Shown here: positions 19,407 to 27,883 of the stretch, one piece after another
Layout: every line of letters starts with the position of its first letter
Position numbering within the stretch: position 1 is the first letter of the stretch
Source: Verrucomicrobiales bacterium
Lineage (GTDB): Bacteria > Verrucomicrobiota > Verrucomicrobiia > Limisphaerales > UBA9464
Direction: 5' to 3'
Assembly (NCBI GenBank): GCA_027488845.1
Contig: JAIYBC010000028.1
Coordinates: forward strand, 62,001-126,000
Length of the DNA stretch: 64,000 bases
Program-made: the position numbers and the translations under genes
The notes under the pieces: model-generated
What the model was told of the DNA's origin: nothing
Databases searched by the model: none
The model's input: the letters and a program-made list of their open reading frames with translations, nothing else

Positions 19407-21011
19407 ATGCTCACCCACGGACCAATCCAAAGCGCCCTCCGCCATGAGGGCGGACTGACCCGACGACTCTTCCTCGCGCAGGCCGCCGCCATCGCCGCAC
19501 TGCCCGCATTCGCCGCCGCCCGGCCGGGCCCGGTCGGCCGTCCCGCGTTCGACACCGATCCGTTCCGGCTCGGCGTGGCCTCCGGGGATCCGTCCGAGGA
19601 CGGCATGGTCCTCTGGACCCGGCTTTGCCCGCGTCCGCTGGAGCCGGACCACGGGATGCCGCAGGAGGCGGTCGCCGTGCGTTGGGAGATCGCGGAGAAC
19701 GAATCCATGAGCCGTGGGGTGCGGCGTGGGACGACCCTGGCGACACCACAACTGGCGCATTCGGTGCACGTGGAGGTGACGGGCCTGCGACCGGGACGCA
19801 CCTACTGGTACCGCTTCCACGCCGGCGGCGCGACCAGCCCCGTCGGACGGACCCGCACGCTGCCACCGAGGGAAAGCCTTCCGGCGAAGCTGCGTTTCGC
19901 GTTCGCCTCCTGCCAGCACCTCGAGCATGGCCACTTCACGGCCTACCGGCACATGGCGGCGCAGGACCCCGACTTCGTGGTCCACCTCGGCGACTACATC
20001 TACGAGGGACCCGGGAAGGAAGGCCAGGTCCGCCGGCACACGGGTCCGGAGAAGGGTCGCTTGCAGACGCTGCGCGACTACCGGATCCGCCATTCCCAGT
20101 ACCGCTCCGATCCCGACCTCCAGGCCATGCACGCGCGGTGTCCGTGGTGGGTGACCTGGGACGACCACGAGTTCGACAACAACTACGCGAACACGGTTCC
20201 CGACAACAAGGACACCGACCCGGCGACCTTCCTGATCCGGCGGGCGGCGGCGTATCAGGCGTACTACGAGGCGATGCCGCTGAGGTCCTCCTGCATTCCC
20301 GCGGGACCGGACCTCCGTCTCTACCGGGGCATGGCGTTTGGTCGTCTGGCGGAGTTCCAGATCCTGGACACCCGCCAATACCGGACCGACCAACCGAATG
20401 GTGACGGGCCCAAGCCGTTGAACGCCGCGGCCCTCGATCCCGCGAACAGCCTCCTCGGGCGTGAACAACGCAACTGGCTGGACAGCCGGCTGATCGCCTC
20501 GCAGGGGCGTTGGAACGTGATCGCACAGCAGGTGATGATGGGCATGGTGGCCAGGGTTCCGAAGGCCGACGGAGCGGAACGGACGTACTCCATGGACCAG
20601 TGGCCCGGCGCCGCGCACGAGCGCATGGCGCTGGCGAGGTTCTGGCAGGACCGCCGCGTCCCGAACCCGGTGGTCCTCACCGGCGACATCCATTCCAATT
20701 GGGTCAACGACCTCCGCGTGGACGACCGGATCGGCGATTCGCCGGTCGTGGCCACCGAGTTCGTCGGCACCAGCATCAGCAGCGGCGGCAAGGGCGGCCT
20801 CGCCGAGGCCGAGTTGGGGAAGCTGCAGGCCGAAAACCCGTGCGTCCGGTTCTTTTCCCGCGAACGCGGATACGTCCTCTGCACGGTCACCCCCGAACAG
20901 TGGCGCAGCGACTACCTCGCCGCCGAGGACGTGACCCAGCCCAACGGACCGGTGGTCCTCCGCAGGTCGTTCGTGGTAGAGTCGGGCAAGGCCGGCGCCA
21001 TCAAGGCCTGA
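19407..21011 (+). CDS. phoD: PhoD-family alkaline phosphatase
   Basis: The 534-residue protein has a twin-arginine leader (TRRLFLAQAAAIAALPAFAAA). An N-terminal fibronectin-like PhoD domain follows (FRLGVASGDPSEDGMVLWTRL, HVEVTGLRPGRTYWYRFHAG). The catalytic PhoD part shows the metal-binding motifs FASCQ, VHLGDYIYEG, VTWDDHEFDNNYAN, and TGDIHSNWVNDLR near the C-terminus. The family hydrolyses phosphomono- and diesters in the periplasm and uses Fe/Ca. The length is usual. It is divergent from the SurA-like gene with a gap of about 170 bases. No PHO-box-like repeat was obvious in that gap. Confidence 0.93.
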   Translation: MLTHGPIQSALRHEGGLTRRLFLAQAAAIAALPAFAAARPGPVGRPAFDTDPFRLGVASGDPSEDGMVLWTRLCPRPLEPDHGMPQEAVAVRWEIAENESMSRGVRRGTTLATPQLAHSVHVEVTGLRPGRTYWYRFHAGGATSPVGRTRTLPPRESLPAKLRFAFASCQHLEHGHFTAYRHMAAQDPDFVVHLGDYIYEGPGKEGQVRRHTGPEKGRLQTLRDYRIRHSQYRSDPDLQAMHARCPWWVTWDDHEFDNNYANTVPDNKDTDPATFLIRRAAAYQAYYEAMPLRSSCIPAGPDLRLYRGMAFGRLAEFQILDTRQYRTDQPNGDGPKPLNAAALDPANSLLGREQRNWLDSRLIASQGRWNVIAQQVMMGMVARVPKADGAERTYSMDQWPGAAHERMALARFWQDRRVPNPVVLTGDIHSNWVNDLRVDDRIGDSPVVATEFVGTSISSGGKGGLAEAELGKLQAENPCVRFFSRERGYVLCTVTPEQWRSDYLAAEDVTQPNGPVVLRRSFVVESGKAGAIKA

Positions 21012-21097
21012 TCCTTGCGCGGGGCCGGCGCCGGCTCCGACGGACGGGCGGGTTTGCCTTGGATGCGGGCGCGGCGCCGAAGAGGTTCAGGATCCGA

Positions 21098-21646
21098 GTG
21101 GCCAACAAGTTCAACTTCCAGCTCCGCAGCGAGGACCGGCGTCGGCCGTTCCCGCACAAGGTCATCGTCGGCCAGGGGGTCAACGAGTCGATCCGCCACG
21201 TCGCATTCAAGTTCCTGGCCTACCTGCTCTTCTTCCGGGAACGCATCCAGATCGAGACCGACGTCCAGAACGACAACATCCCCTTCGTGCCGGACCTGGC
21301 GGTGCTCGCCTACGACATGAGGCCGGTCCTGTGGGTCGAATGCGGCGAATGCACCGTCTCCAAGCTGCACAAGCTGGCGGTGAAGTGTCCCGACGCGGAG
21401 ATCTGGATCGTGAAACGTTGCCGGGCCGACGCCGAACACCTCCTGGCCGCCATGGAGAAGGAGGAGCTGCGGACCGGGCGCTACGGAGTGGTGGCGTTCG
21501 ATCCGGAATTCTTCGACGAGGTCTGCGGCCTCATCGGGGAGAGGAACTCCGTCACCTGGTACCGCGGCGGCTTCGACCCGGCGGAGATGCAGTTCGAGCT
21601 GAACGGGCTCTGGTTCGAGACGACGTTCGAGATCCTACGCCGCTGA
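21098..21646 (+). CDS. YaeQ-like protein
   Basis: The 182-residue protein starts at GTG 21098, preceded by AGGAT. The longer track ORF is out-of-frame PhoD shadow. Visible features are KFNFQLRSEDRRRPFPHKVIVGQGVNESIRHVAFKFLAYLLFF, then DLAVLAYDMRPVLWVECGECTVSKLHKLAVKCPDAEIWIVKR. The pattern of an early basic strand, a helix with FKFLAYLL, and xLWVECGE followed by KLxKLAxKxPxAEIWIV resembles the YaeQ family. Those proteins have a restriction-endonuclease-like core and no firm function. The gene converges on and overlaps the last 12 bases of queG. Confidence 0.6.
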   Translation: MANKFNFQLRSEDRRRPFPHKVIVGQGVNESIRHVAFKFLAYLLFFRERIQIETDVQNDNIPFVPDLAVLAYDMRPVLWVECGECTVSKLHKLAVKCPDAEIWIVKRCRADAEHLLAAMEKEELRTGRYGVVAFDPEFFDEVCGLIGERNSVTWYRGGFDPAEMQFELNGLWFETTFEILRR

Positions 21647-22678
21647 GGCCGGTCCGCTGGAGCGGCGGCGGATCTCCCGGATGGCCCACGCGGCATGTTC
21701 CGCGACCAGGGGTTCCGGATCGGAGGCGGCCCGTTCCAGGACCGGCAGGTCGGCGAGGGTGCCGGTGTTGCCGAGGGCGACGCAGGCGTTCCGCAGCAGC
21801 CCACGGCGCTTCGTACGCAACATCGGCGTCCCGGCGAACATCCGCTTGAACCCGGCGTCGTCGAGGGACAGGAGGTCGGCAAGCGAGGGACGGACGAGGT
21901 CCGCGCGTCGGTGTTCCCGCATCAGCGCCCCCTCCCGTGCGAAACGGTTCCATGGACACGCCGCGAGGCAGTCGTCGCAACCGTAGATCCTGTCGCCGAT
22001 CAGCGGACGGAGGGACTCCGGGATGGAGTCCTTGAGTTCGATGGTGAGGTACGAGATGCACCGTCGGGCATCCAGGGTGAAGGGGGCCGGCAGGGCGCCG
22101 GTGGGACAGGCGTCCAGGCAACGGGAACAGGAGCCGCAGCGGTTCCGTTCCGGTTCGTCGGGCTCGAGTTCGAGCGTGGTGAGCACCTCGGCGAGCAGGA
22201 ACCAGTTGCCGAGGTTCCGGGAGATGAGGTTGGTGTGCTTCCCCACGAACCCGATGCCGGCTCGCTGGGCGAGGTCCCGTTCCAGGAGGGGGCCGGTGTC
22301 GACGTACCAAAGGGAACGCGTGCCGGGGCCGCCCAGGAGGTCGATCTCGGCGGCGAGGGTCCGGAGCGGCGACGCGAGCACGTCGTGGTAGTCGGCATGT
22401 CGGGCATACCGGGCGACGATCCCGGCACCCGAGGGGACGTCCACGGGTTCCGGTCCGTGATAGCTGACGGCCAGGGCGACGACGGAGCGGAGCCCGGGAA
22501 GGACCCGGTCGGGATCGACACGCCGCTCGGCGTTGCGCGCCATCCATGACATCCCCGCATGACGCCCGGCATCGAGGGCCTCGAGGAACCGGCCGGCGGA
22601 AGCCGGAGGCTGGGGGCCGGTGATGCGGCAGGCGTCGAATCCGAGTTCGATCGCCCGGCGGCGGACGGTTTCCTTCAT
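21635..22678 (-). CDS. queG: Epoxyqueuosine reductase
   Basis: The 347-residue cytoplasmic enzyme performs the last step of queuosine synthesis in tRNA, reducing epoxyqueuosine with cobalamin and two [4Fe-4S] clusters. The cobalamin-binding core is seen in VVALAVSYHGPEP and SLWYVDTGPLLERDLAQRAGIGF, where Asp127 is the likely proton donor. Cluster cysteines lie at 181, 184, 187 and 191 (CGSCSRCLDACP), with 207, 234, 237 and 241 (CDDCLAACPWN) for the second set. A short HEAT-like C-terminal helix pair (LRNACVALGNTGTLADLPVLERA) follows, as in the standard QueG. The gene stands alone upstream of a histidine kinase gene. Confidence 0.95.
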   Translation of the reverse strand: MKETVRRRAIELGFDACRITGPQPPASAGRFLEALDAGRHAGMSWMARNAERRVDPDRVLPGLRSVVALAVSYHGPEPVDVPSGAGIVARYARHADYHDVLASPLRTLAAEIDLLGGPGTRSLWYVDTGPLLERDLAQRAGIGFVGKHTNLISRNLGNWFLLAEVLTTLELEPDEPERNRCGSCSRCLDACPTGALPAPFTLDARRCISYLTIELKDSIPESLRPLIGDRIYGCDDCLAACPWNRFAREGALMREHRRADLVRPSLADLLSLDDAGFKRMFAGTPMLRTKRRGLLRNACVALGNTGTLADLPVLERAASDPEPLVAEHAAWAIREIRRRSSGPASAA

Positions 22679-22697
22679 GGGGACGGAGTGCCCCGGA

Positions 22698-24206
22698 TCA
22701 GCCCGGGGAGGTCGCGGCCGACTTCAGCACCAAGGAGGCGACAAGGCCACACCGCTCGCCGTTGCGGAGTTCGAGGCGTCCCTGGCAGGCCTCGACGCAG
22801 GTCTTCACGATCGCCAGTCCCAGGCCCGTGCCGCCGGTCTCCCGGGAACGCGCGAGGTCCGGGCGGTAGAAGGGTTCGCCGAGACGGGGCAGGCATTCCG
22901 GTGGGACGCCCGGTCCGGAATCGGCCACGGAGAGCCGCACCGAGGCGTCCGGGAAGGCCTCGGCGGCGACGGTGATCGGTCCGGCGGACCCGGCATGGCG
23001 GAGGCCGTTGCGGACCAGGTTGCCAAGGGCCCGAGCCAACAGCTCGGGATCGCCCAACACCTCGAGGCCGCCCGGGACCTCCACGAGGAAGCCCGCCGCG
23101 CCGGGGGCCTCGCGATCGAGCACGCGGTCGACCAAGGGACGCAACGGAACGGCTTGGAGCGGGATTTCGCGGGCGCGGAGACCGGCCTTGGAGAACTGGA
23201 GGAGTTCGTCGACCAGACCGGACATGTGGCGGACCTCCTCGCGGACGTCCTCGACGTACTCCCGTTGCGTGGCGTCCGACCGCTGTTCGAGGACGCCGAG
23301 CGCCATCTCCATCCGCGCCAGCGGGGAACACAGCTCGTGGGCGATGTCCCCGAGGAAACGCTTCTGGCCGCCCACGTAGCCGTCGAGTCGGGCCGCCATG
23401 CGGTTGATCGCGGCACCGAGCCGTCCGAGTTCGTCCCCACGGTCGTCGGTGACCTGTTCGTCGAAGCGTCCCTCCGCAATGGTCTCGGTGACGCGCGACA
23501 TGCCCGAGATGGAACGGGTGATCCCCCGCACGAAGGGCATCCACCACAGGATCGAGAGAAGCACGGCGCCGGAGCCGGCGAACACCCATGGGCGGACGTC
23601 GAAGAAGAGCCCGCCGGCCGACCAGGAGTCGGAAACCAGGACCACCCGGATGGGGCCGCGGTTCCTGGGCACGAAGAGGGTCCCTCCCGCGACGAGCCAA
23701 TACCGGGCCGGATCGCCGGCACGCAACAACGCCCGCGGCGCCTGGGGTGGGGGACGACGGCCGCCTTCCGGACCCTGGAGGTCCTCGGGCAAGATCCCGG
23801 GAGGCAGGTCCATCGGTCCGCCGAATCCCGGCGGGGGACCGCGTCGCTCCCCGCGGGGCCCCGCGGAGCCTCCACCCGAAGGACGCAGGCGACGGACGAT
23901 CTCCTCGGGGACGTCCAGCTTCGGGCCCGCCACCCACTGGCCGTCGTCGCGCAGGAGGATGGCGTTGATGGAATAGGCGTTCGTGAACCGCGCGAGCGCG
24001 GGCTCCCATTCGGATTGGGGCCGGTCCCGGAGCTCCGACATCAGGACTTCCGCGGCCCGCTGGGCGCGTTCCCCGACCAGCCCAAGCATCAACGGCTCGA
24101 TGCGGAACTCCGTGAGCAGCACCAATCCGATCACCACTGCCAGCAGCAGGAGATTCAGCACCAGCCAGACGAGGATCCTTCCGAGCAGGGGCAGGCGGAG
24201 GATCAT
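22698..24206 (-). CDS. Two-component sensor histidine kinase with Gly/Pro-rich periplasmic insert
   Basis: The 502-residue inner-membrane kinase has helix 1 at about residues 10-32 and helix 2 at about 205-226. Between them is a periplasmic domain that carries an unusual Gly/Pro/Arg-rich stretch (residues about 109-158, with GPPPGFGGPMDLPPG). A HAMP linker follows, then HisKA with the phospho-accepting His290 in GDIAHELCSPL, and a HATPase domain with the N box (LGNLVRNGLRHA), G1 (DSGPGVP) and G2 (GGTGLGLAIVK). The architecture is CpxA-like. It overlaps the response regulator gene by four bases (ATGA), so translation is probably coupled. It should sense an envelope signal and phosphorylate that regulator. 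Confidence 0.94.
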   Translation of the reverse strand: MILRLPLLGRILVWLVLNLLLLAVVIGLVLLTEFRIEPLMLGLVGERAQRAAEVLMSELRDRPQSEWEPALARFTNAYSINAILLRDDGQWVAGPKLDVPEEIVRRLRPSGGGSAGPRGERRGPPPGFGGPMDLPPGILPEDLQGPEGGRRPPPQAPRALLRAGDPARYWLVAGGTLFVPRNRGPIRVVLVSDSWSAGGLFFDVRPWVFAGSGAVLLSILWWMPFVRGITRSISGMSRVTETIAEGRFDEQVTDDRGDELGRLGAAINRMAARLDGYVGGQKRFLGDIAHELCSPLARMEMALGVLEQRSDATQREYVEDVREEVRHMSGLVDELLQFSKAGLRAREIPLQAVPLRPLVDRVLDREAPGAAGFLVEVPGGLEVLGDPELLARALGNLVRNGLRHAGSAGPITVAAEAFPDASVRLSVADSGPGVPPECLPRLGEPFYRPDLARSRETGGTGLGLAIVKTCVEACQGRLELRNGERCGLVASLVLKSAATSPG

Positions 24207-24940
24207 GGCAGGTCCTCGGGATCGACCATCATGTAGCCCGCGGAACGCAGCGTCCGGATGAAGCGCGGGTTCTTCGGATCGTCGTTCAGCTTCTTGCGCA
24301 GCGCCGAGATGTGGACGTCGATGGAACGGTCGAAGACGTCGTAGTCCCGGTCTCGGATCTCGTCGAGGAGGGCCTCACGGGTCTTGACCCGGCCCTTGGC
24401 CTTGGCGAGCGAGGAAAGCAGGTCGAATTCGACCGGTGTCAGCGTGAGCGGATGGTCGTCGAGCACCGCGGTGCGCGACGCCGGACGCACCCGCAGGGGA
24501 CCGACGACCCACTCCTCAAGCACTTCCGTTCCGGGCGGGGCGCCGCGGCCGACGCGACGTGTGACGGCACGGAGGCGCGCCAACAGCTCGCGCGTGGAGA
24601 AGGTCTTGGGAAGGTAGTCGTCGGCACCGATCTCCAGCCCGACGATCCGGTCCGCCTCGTCGCCCCGGGCCGTGAGCATCAGCACCGGCAGGTCGGTCTT
24701 GGCGCGGATCCGCTTGAGCACCTCGAACCCGTCCATGCCGGGAAGCATGAGGTCCAGGATGACCGCCTGCCACCCGGGCTCGAGCGCACGCTCCACGCCT
24801 TCGGGTCCGGTGTGGACGGCCTCCACCGCATAGCCCATCGGAAGCAGGTAGTCCCGGATCAGCCGGCACAACTTCCGGTCGTCGTCGATGACGAGGATCC
24901 GCGGGGTTCCGGGCGGCGGACTGGTGGCGTGCGAGTTCAT
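24203..24940 (-). CDS. OmpR/CpxR-type response regulator
   Basis: The 245-residue DNA-binding regulator starts at ATG 24940 (MNSHATSPPPGTPRILVIDDD); the track start 14 codons upstream adds no recognisable sequence. The receiver shows the acidic IDDD pocket, the phospho-accepting Asp in AVILDLMLPGMDGFEV, the switch Thr in LMLTARGDEAD and the Lys in ADDYLPKTFSTREL. The winged-helix part has LTLTPVEFDLLSSLAKAKGRV, REALLDEI and FDRSIDVHISALRKKLNDD. The CpxR-like subgroup is suggested by RDYDVFDRSIDVHIS. It is encoded with its kinase and faces a secreted EF-hand gene across a divergent intergenic region, a likely target. Confidence 0.95.
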   Translation of the reverse strand: MNSHATSPPPGTPRILVIDDDRKLCRLIRDYLLPMGYAVEAVHTGPEGVERALEPGWQAVILDLMLPGMDGFEVLKRIRAKTDLPVLMLTARGDEADRIVGLEIGADDYLPKTFSTRELLARLRAVTRRVGRGAPPGTEVLEEWVVGPLRVRPASRTAVLDDHPLTLTPVEFDLLSSLAKAKGRVKTREALLDEIRDRDYDVFDRSIDVHISALRKKLNDDPKNPRFIRTLRSAGYMMVDPEDLP

Positions 24941-25130
24941 GGGGTCGGGCTCTGGCGCTCCCGGATTAATCCATCGGAACACCTCCGTCGGCCAGATTTA
25001 CCCCGGCTTAACAAAATGGAACGGGCGACAAAACACGCAGCTAACAGCCCTGGCTTCCCCTGTGTCCAACGGCTGGCGGTAGAGTCCGTCAGCCTGTCTG
25101 GAAGACGTCAGCCACATCCACACACACACC
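24941..25130. promoter_or_regulatory. Divergent control region between response regulator and EF-hand gene
   Basis: This 190-base gap contains the only A-rich patch nearby (cttaacaaaatggaac and gcgacaaaacacgc). ACAAAA occurs at 25011 and 25028, and TAACA at 25009 and 25042. The TAACA spacing of 33 bases would place both on the same helical face. Such repeats could be regulator half-sites, but I cannot match them to a known consensus. No confident -35/-10 pair could be assigned. Confidence 0.35.
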
Positions 25131-25517
25131 ATGAAGCTCAACACACTCTCGGTCATCTCCGCCACGGCCCTCCTCGCCTTCAACGTCGGAGCCCAGGAAG
25201 GCGGACGTCCGCCCGGCCCGGACGGAGGCCGTCCCGGCCAAGGTCCTGGCCAAGGCCCGGGCCGCATGCCGCATCCGATCGTCGAGGCGCTCGACGTCAA
25301 CAAGGATGGCGTGATCGACGCCGACGAGATCACCAACGCCGCCGCCGCGCTGCGCAAGCTCGACAAGAACGGGGACGGCAAGCTGAGCCTGGATGAGATC
25401 CGACCGGCCCGGCCCGCCGGCGGCCGCGGACCCGGTGGACCCGAGGGCGGTCCGGAAGGTGGCAACGGCAGGCGCGGAGGCGAAGGCCGTCCGCAGCGTC
25501 CGCCGGCCGACCAGTAA
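25131..25517 (+). CDS. Small secreted EF-hand protein
   Basis: The 128-residue protein has a signal peptide (NTLSVISATALLAFNVGAQ) and a Gly/Pro/Gln-rich linker (GPGQGPGRMPHP). Two canonical calcium-binding loops follow, DVNKDGVIDADE (residues 55-66) and DKNGDGKLSLDE (78-89), and then a second Gly/Pro/Arg-rich tail. Both loops have Asp at positions 1, 3 or 5 and Glu at 12, so calcium binding is likely. The protein should be periplasmic or extracellular. It is divergent from the two-component system and is followed by its own terminator and then by a CotH-kinase gene. Its Gly/Pro-rich composition recalls the periplasmic insert of the neighbouring kinase. Confidence 0.88.
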   Translation: MKLNTLSVISATALLAFNVGAQEGGRPPGPDGGRPGQGPGQGPGRMPHPIVEALDVNKDGVIDADEITNAAAALRKLDKNGDGKLSLDEIRPARPAGGRGPGGPEGGPEGGNGRRGGEGRPQRPPADQ

Positions 25518-25531
25518 GGGTGAACGCCGCG

Positions 25532-25565
25532 AAGCCGGTGTCCCATCAGGGACACCGGCTTTCTT
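25532..25565 (+). terminator. Rho-independent terminator after the EF-hand gene
   Basis: A perfect 13-base-pair inverted repeat (aagccggtgtccc / gggacaccggctt) with an ATCA loop is followed by tctt. It lies 14 bases after the stop codon. Confidence 0.85.
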
Positions 25566-25627
25566 CACCCGAGACGCCGTAACAGGCCCGTAACCCAAAG
25601 CACCATCCGTCCTCCGCCTCTCCCGTC

Positions 25628-27883
25628 ATGAAAACCACTCTCCTGCTCGTCGCAATCCTGTCCTGGGCCGCAGCCCATGCGACCGCCGCCACGGTTCTTC
25701 TCTCCAACGGCACCAACGGACCTGCGATCCAGGTCCTGGGAGACAAGGACGACGAGTGGCGCTTCCAGTCTTCGGACAACCTCCTGACCTGGACCGACGC
25801 GCCGGGACTCGGAGTCGTCTTCTCCGATGCGGCACCGAAGGGACTCGGCCCGGACCTGCTCGCCAGTCCCGCCCGGTTCCTGCGCGCGGCGAAGACCGCG
25901 GGTCTCTACGACGACACGTTGGTCCGGACCTTCCACATCACCTTTCCCGGCAGCGCCTGGGCGACGCAGTTGGCGAACAGCCGCACGGCCGGAACCAACA
26001 CCTTCGGCAGCCTTGTCCTCCAGAACGGGGCCTCCGCCACCAACGTGGGGTTCCGCTACAAGGGAAACACCTCCTACCAGATGGGCGGGACCAAGAAGTC
26101 GATCAACATCGAGATCGACGCCACCAACAGCCTGCAGGAGCTGATGGGCCATGAGACGGTCAACATCAACAACGCCGCGGGGGATTCGACGATCCTGAGG
26201 GAGACGCTCTACTTCAACGTGATGCGGGAATACGTGGCCTGTCCCGAGGCCTCCTTCGCGCGGGTCAACATCAACGGCGACTACTGGGGTCTCTACTCGT
26301 TGGTGGAACAGGAGAACAACGACCTGATCCGGAAGCATTTCCCGAGCGACAACGGCGACCGCTGGCGCACCCCGAACGCTCCGGCCGGGACCGGTGGCGG
26401 CCCTGGCGGCGGCCCGGGTGGCGGTGGTGGTGGCGGGTTCTCCGGAGCCGGCTCCGCGCTGACCTACCTCGGCAACACCAACCTCGCCACCTACCAGTCG
26501 AACTACGAACTCAAGAGCAACGGCACCTCCAACGCCTGGGCCAATCTGATCCACGCCATCACCGTGCTGGGCACCACTCCGGCCGCGGAACTCCGCGACA
26601 AGGTGGAGGACGTCCTCGCGGTCGACCCGTGGCTCTGGTACCTCGGGCTGGAGATCGTCTTCGCCGACGACGACAGCTACTGGAACAAGGGCGCGGACTA
26701 CGGATTCTATTTCGAAGCCGAGAGCGGACGGATCCATCCGGTCCAGCACGACGGCAACGAGGCGTTCATCACCGCCGACGTCTCGCTTTCCCCGGTGATC
26801 GGTTCCACCGGCACGAACCGCCCGGTCATCTCCAAGCTGTTGGCCGTCCCCGAACTACGCCAAAGGTATCTGGCGCACTTCCGGACGATCCTCGAGGAAC
26901 GATTCAACCCGACCTACATGACGGCGTTGGTCAACCGGTACCACGCCCTGACGGCCCAGGCCGTCGCCGAGGACACGAAGAAGAGCTTCACGATGGCCGC
27001 CTACACCAACGCGCTGACCGCCCTGAAGAGCTTCGTCACCAACCGGTACAACTACCTGACCAACCACGCGGAACTGACGCCCCGCCAGCCGTCGGTCTCC
27101 GCGGTCTCGACGCCGACCCCGGCGCCCACGCCGACGGAAGTCCCCTTCATCACCGCCACCGTGGCGGCGGCGGCAGGCGAGGGCATCGACTCGGTGTGGC
27201 TCTATTGGAGAGAGCACAAGTACGGCCGGTTCTCGCGGCGTCAGATGTTCGACGACGGCGCGAACGGCGACGGCGCCGCTGGTGACGGAACCTACGGGGC
27301 CGCGACCACCAACCACGTCGCCGGAAACAGGATCTGGTACTACGTCGAGGCCCGTTCCTCCAACACGGCCAAGGCCGCGCGCTTCTTCCCGGCCCGCGCC
27401 GAACTGGAGCCCCTTTCGTACCGGGTCCGGACCTCGGCGGTATCCGATTCGCCGGTGGTGATCAGCGAGGTGATGGCCTCCAACTCGGGCACGTTCGCCG
27501 ATCCGCAGGGCGAGTACGACGACTGGATCGAGCTGCACAACGTCTCCGACGTCGCCGTGGACCTCGCAGGCCGGCACCTGAGCGACGACATCGACAACCC
27601 GCGCAAGTGGACGTTCCCGGCGGGGACCGTGATCCCGGCAGGCGGGTATCTCGTGGTGTGGGCCGACGAGGACGGCAGCGCCACGCCGGGACTGCATGCG
27701 AGCTTCAAGCTTTCCGCCTCCGGCGAGCAGGTGCTTCTCGTGGACAGCGACGCCAACGGGAACGGGCTGATGGACACGGTCACCTTCCCGACCTTGGCCG
27801 ACGGCGAAACGTGGGGACGTCCTTCGGCGAATCCGACGGTCCTGACCCGGCTGACTCCGACGCCGGGCTCGGTGAATCCCTGA
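25628..27883 (+). CDS. CotH-kinase family protein with lamin-tail domain
   Basis: The 751-residue secreted protein has a signal peptide (TTLLLVAILSWAAAHATA) and a short verrucomicrobial strand module (EWRFQSSDNLLTWTDAPG). The CotH domain spans about residues 95-480: VGFRYKGNTSYQMGGTKKSINIEID, ETLYFNVMREYVACPEASFARVNINGDYWGLYSLVEQ. It includes a Gly-rich loop (GTGGGPGGGPGGGGGGGF) and DPWLWYLGLEIVFADDDSYWNKG. CotH proteins are atypical kinases that phosphorylate secreted proteins; the usual metal-binding WDxD is replaced here by QHDGNEAF, so activity is uncertain. A bacterial lamin-tail domain closes the protein (SDSPVVISEVMASNSGTFADPQGEYDDWIELHN). It follows the EF-hand gene after a terminator. 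Confidence 0.9.
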   Translation: MKTTLLLVAILSWAAAHATAATVLLSNGTNGPAIQVLGDKDDEWRFQSSDNLLTWTDAPGLGVVFSDAAPKGLGPDLLASPARFLRAAKTAGLYDDTLVRTFHITFPGSAWATQLANSRTAGTNTFGSLVLQNGASATNVGFRYKGNTSYQMGGTKKSINIEIDATNSLQELMGHETVNINNAAGDSTILRETLYFNVMREYVACPEASFARVNINGDYWGLYSLVEQENNDLIRKHFPSDNGDRWRTPNAPAGTGGGPGGGPGGGGGGGFSGAGSALTYLGNTNLATYQSNYELKSNGTSNAWANLIHAITVLGTTPAAELRDKVEDVLAVDPWLWYLGLEIVFADDDSYWNKGADYGFYFEAESGRIHPVQHDGNEAFITADVSLSPVIGSTGTNRPVISKLLAVPELRQRYLAHFRTILEERFNPTYMTALVNRYHALTAQAVAEDTKKSFTMAAYTNALTALKSFVTNRYNYLTNHAELTPRQPSVSAVSTPTPAPTPTEVPFITATVAAAAGEGIDSVWLYWREHKYGRFSRRQMFDDGANGDGAAGDGTYGAATTNHVAGNRIWYYVEARSSNTAKAARFFPARAELEPLSYRVRTSAVSDSPVVISEVMASNSGTFADPQGEYDDWIELHNVSDVAVDLAGRHLSDDIDNPRKWTFPAGTVIPAGGYLVVWADEDGSATPGLHASFKLSASGEQVLLVDSDANGNGLMDTVTFPTLADGETWGRPSANPTVLTRLTPTPGSVNP

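Noticed and set aside
20510-21097. Upstream extension of the YaeQ-like ORF into PhoD
   Set aside because: It reads PhoD in the wrong frame and has Arg-rich nonsense composition. The family-like part starts at GTG 21098.
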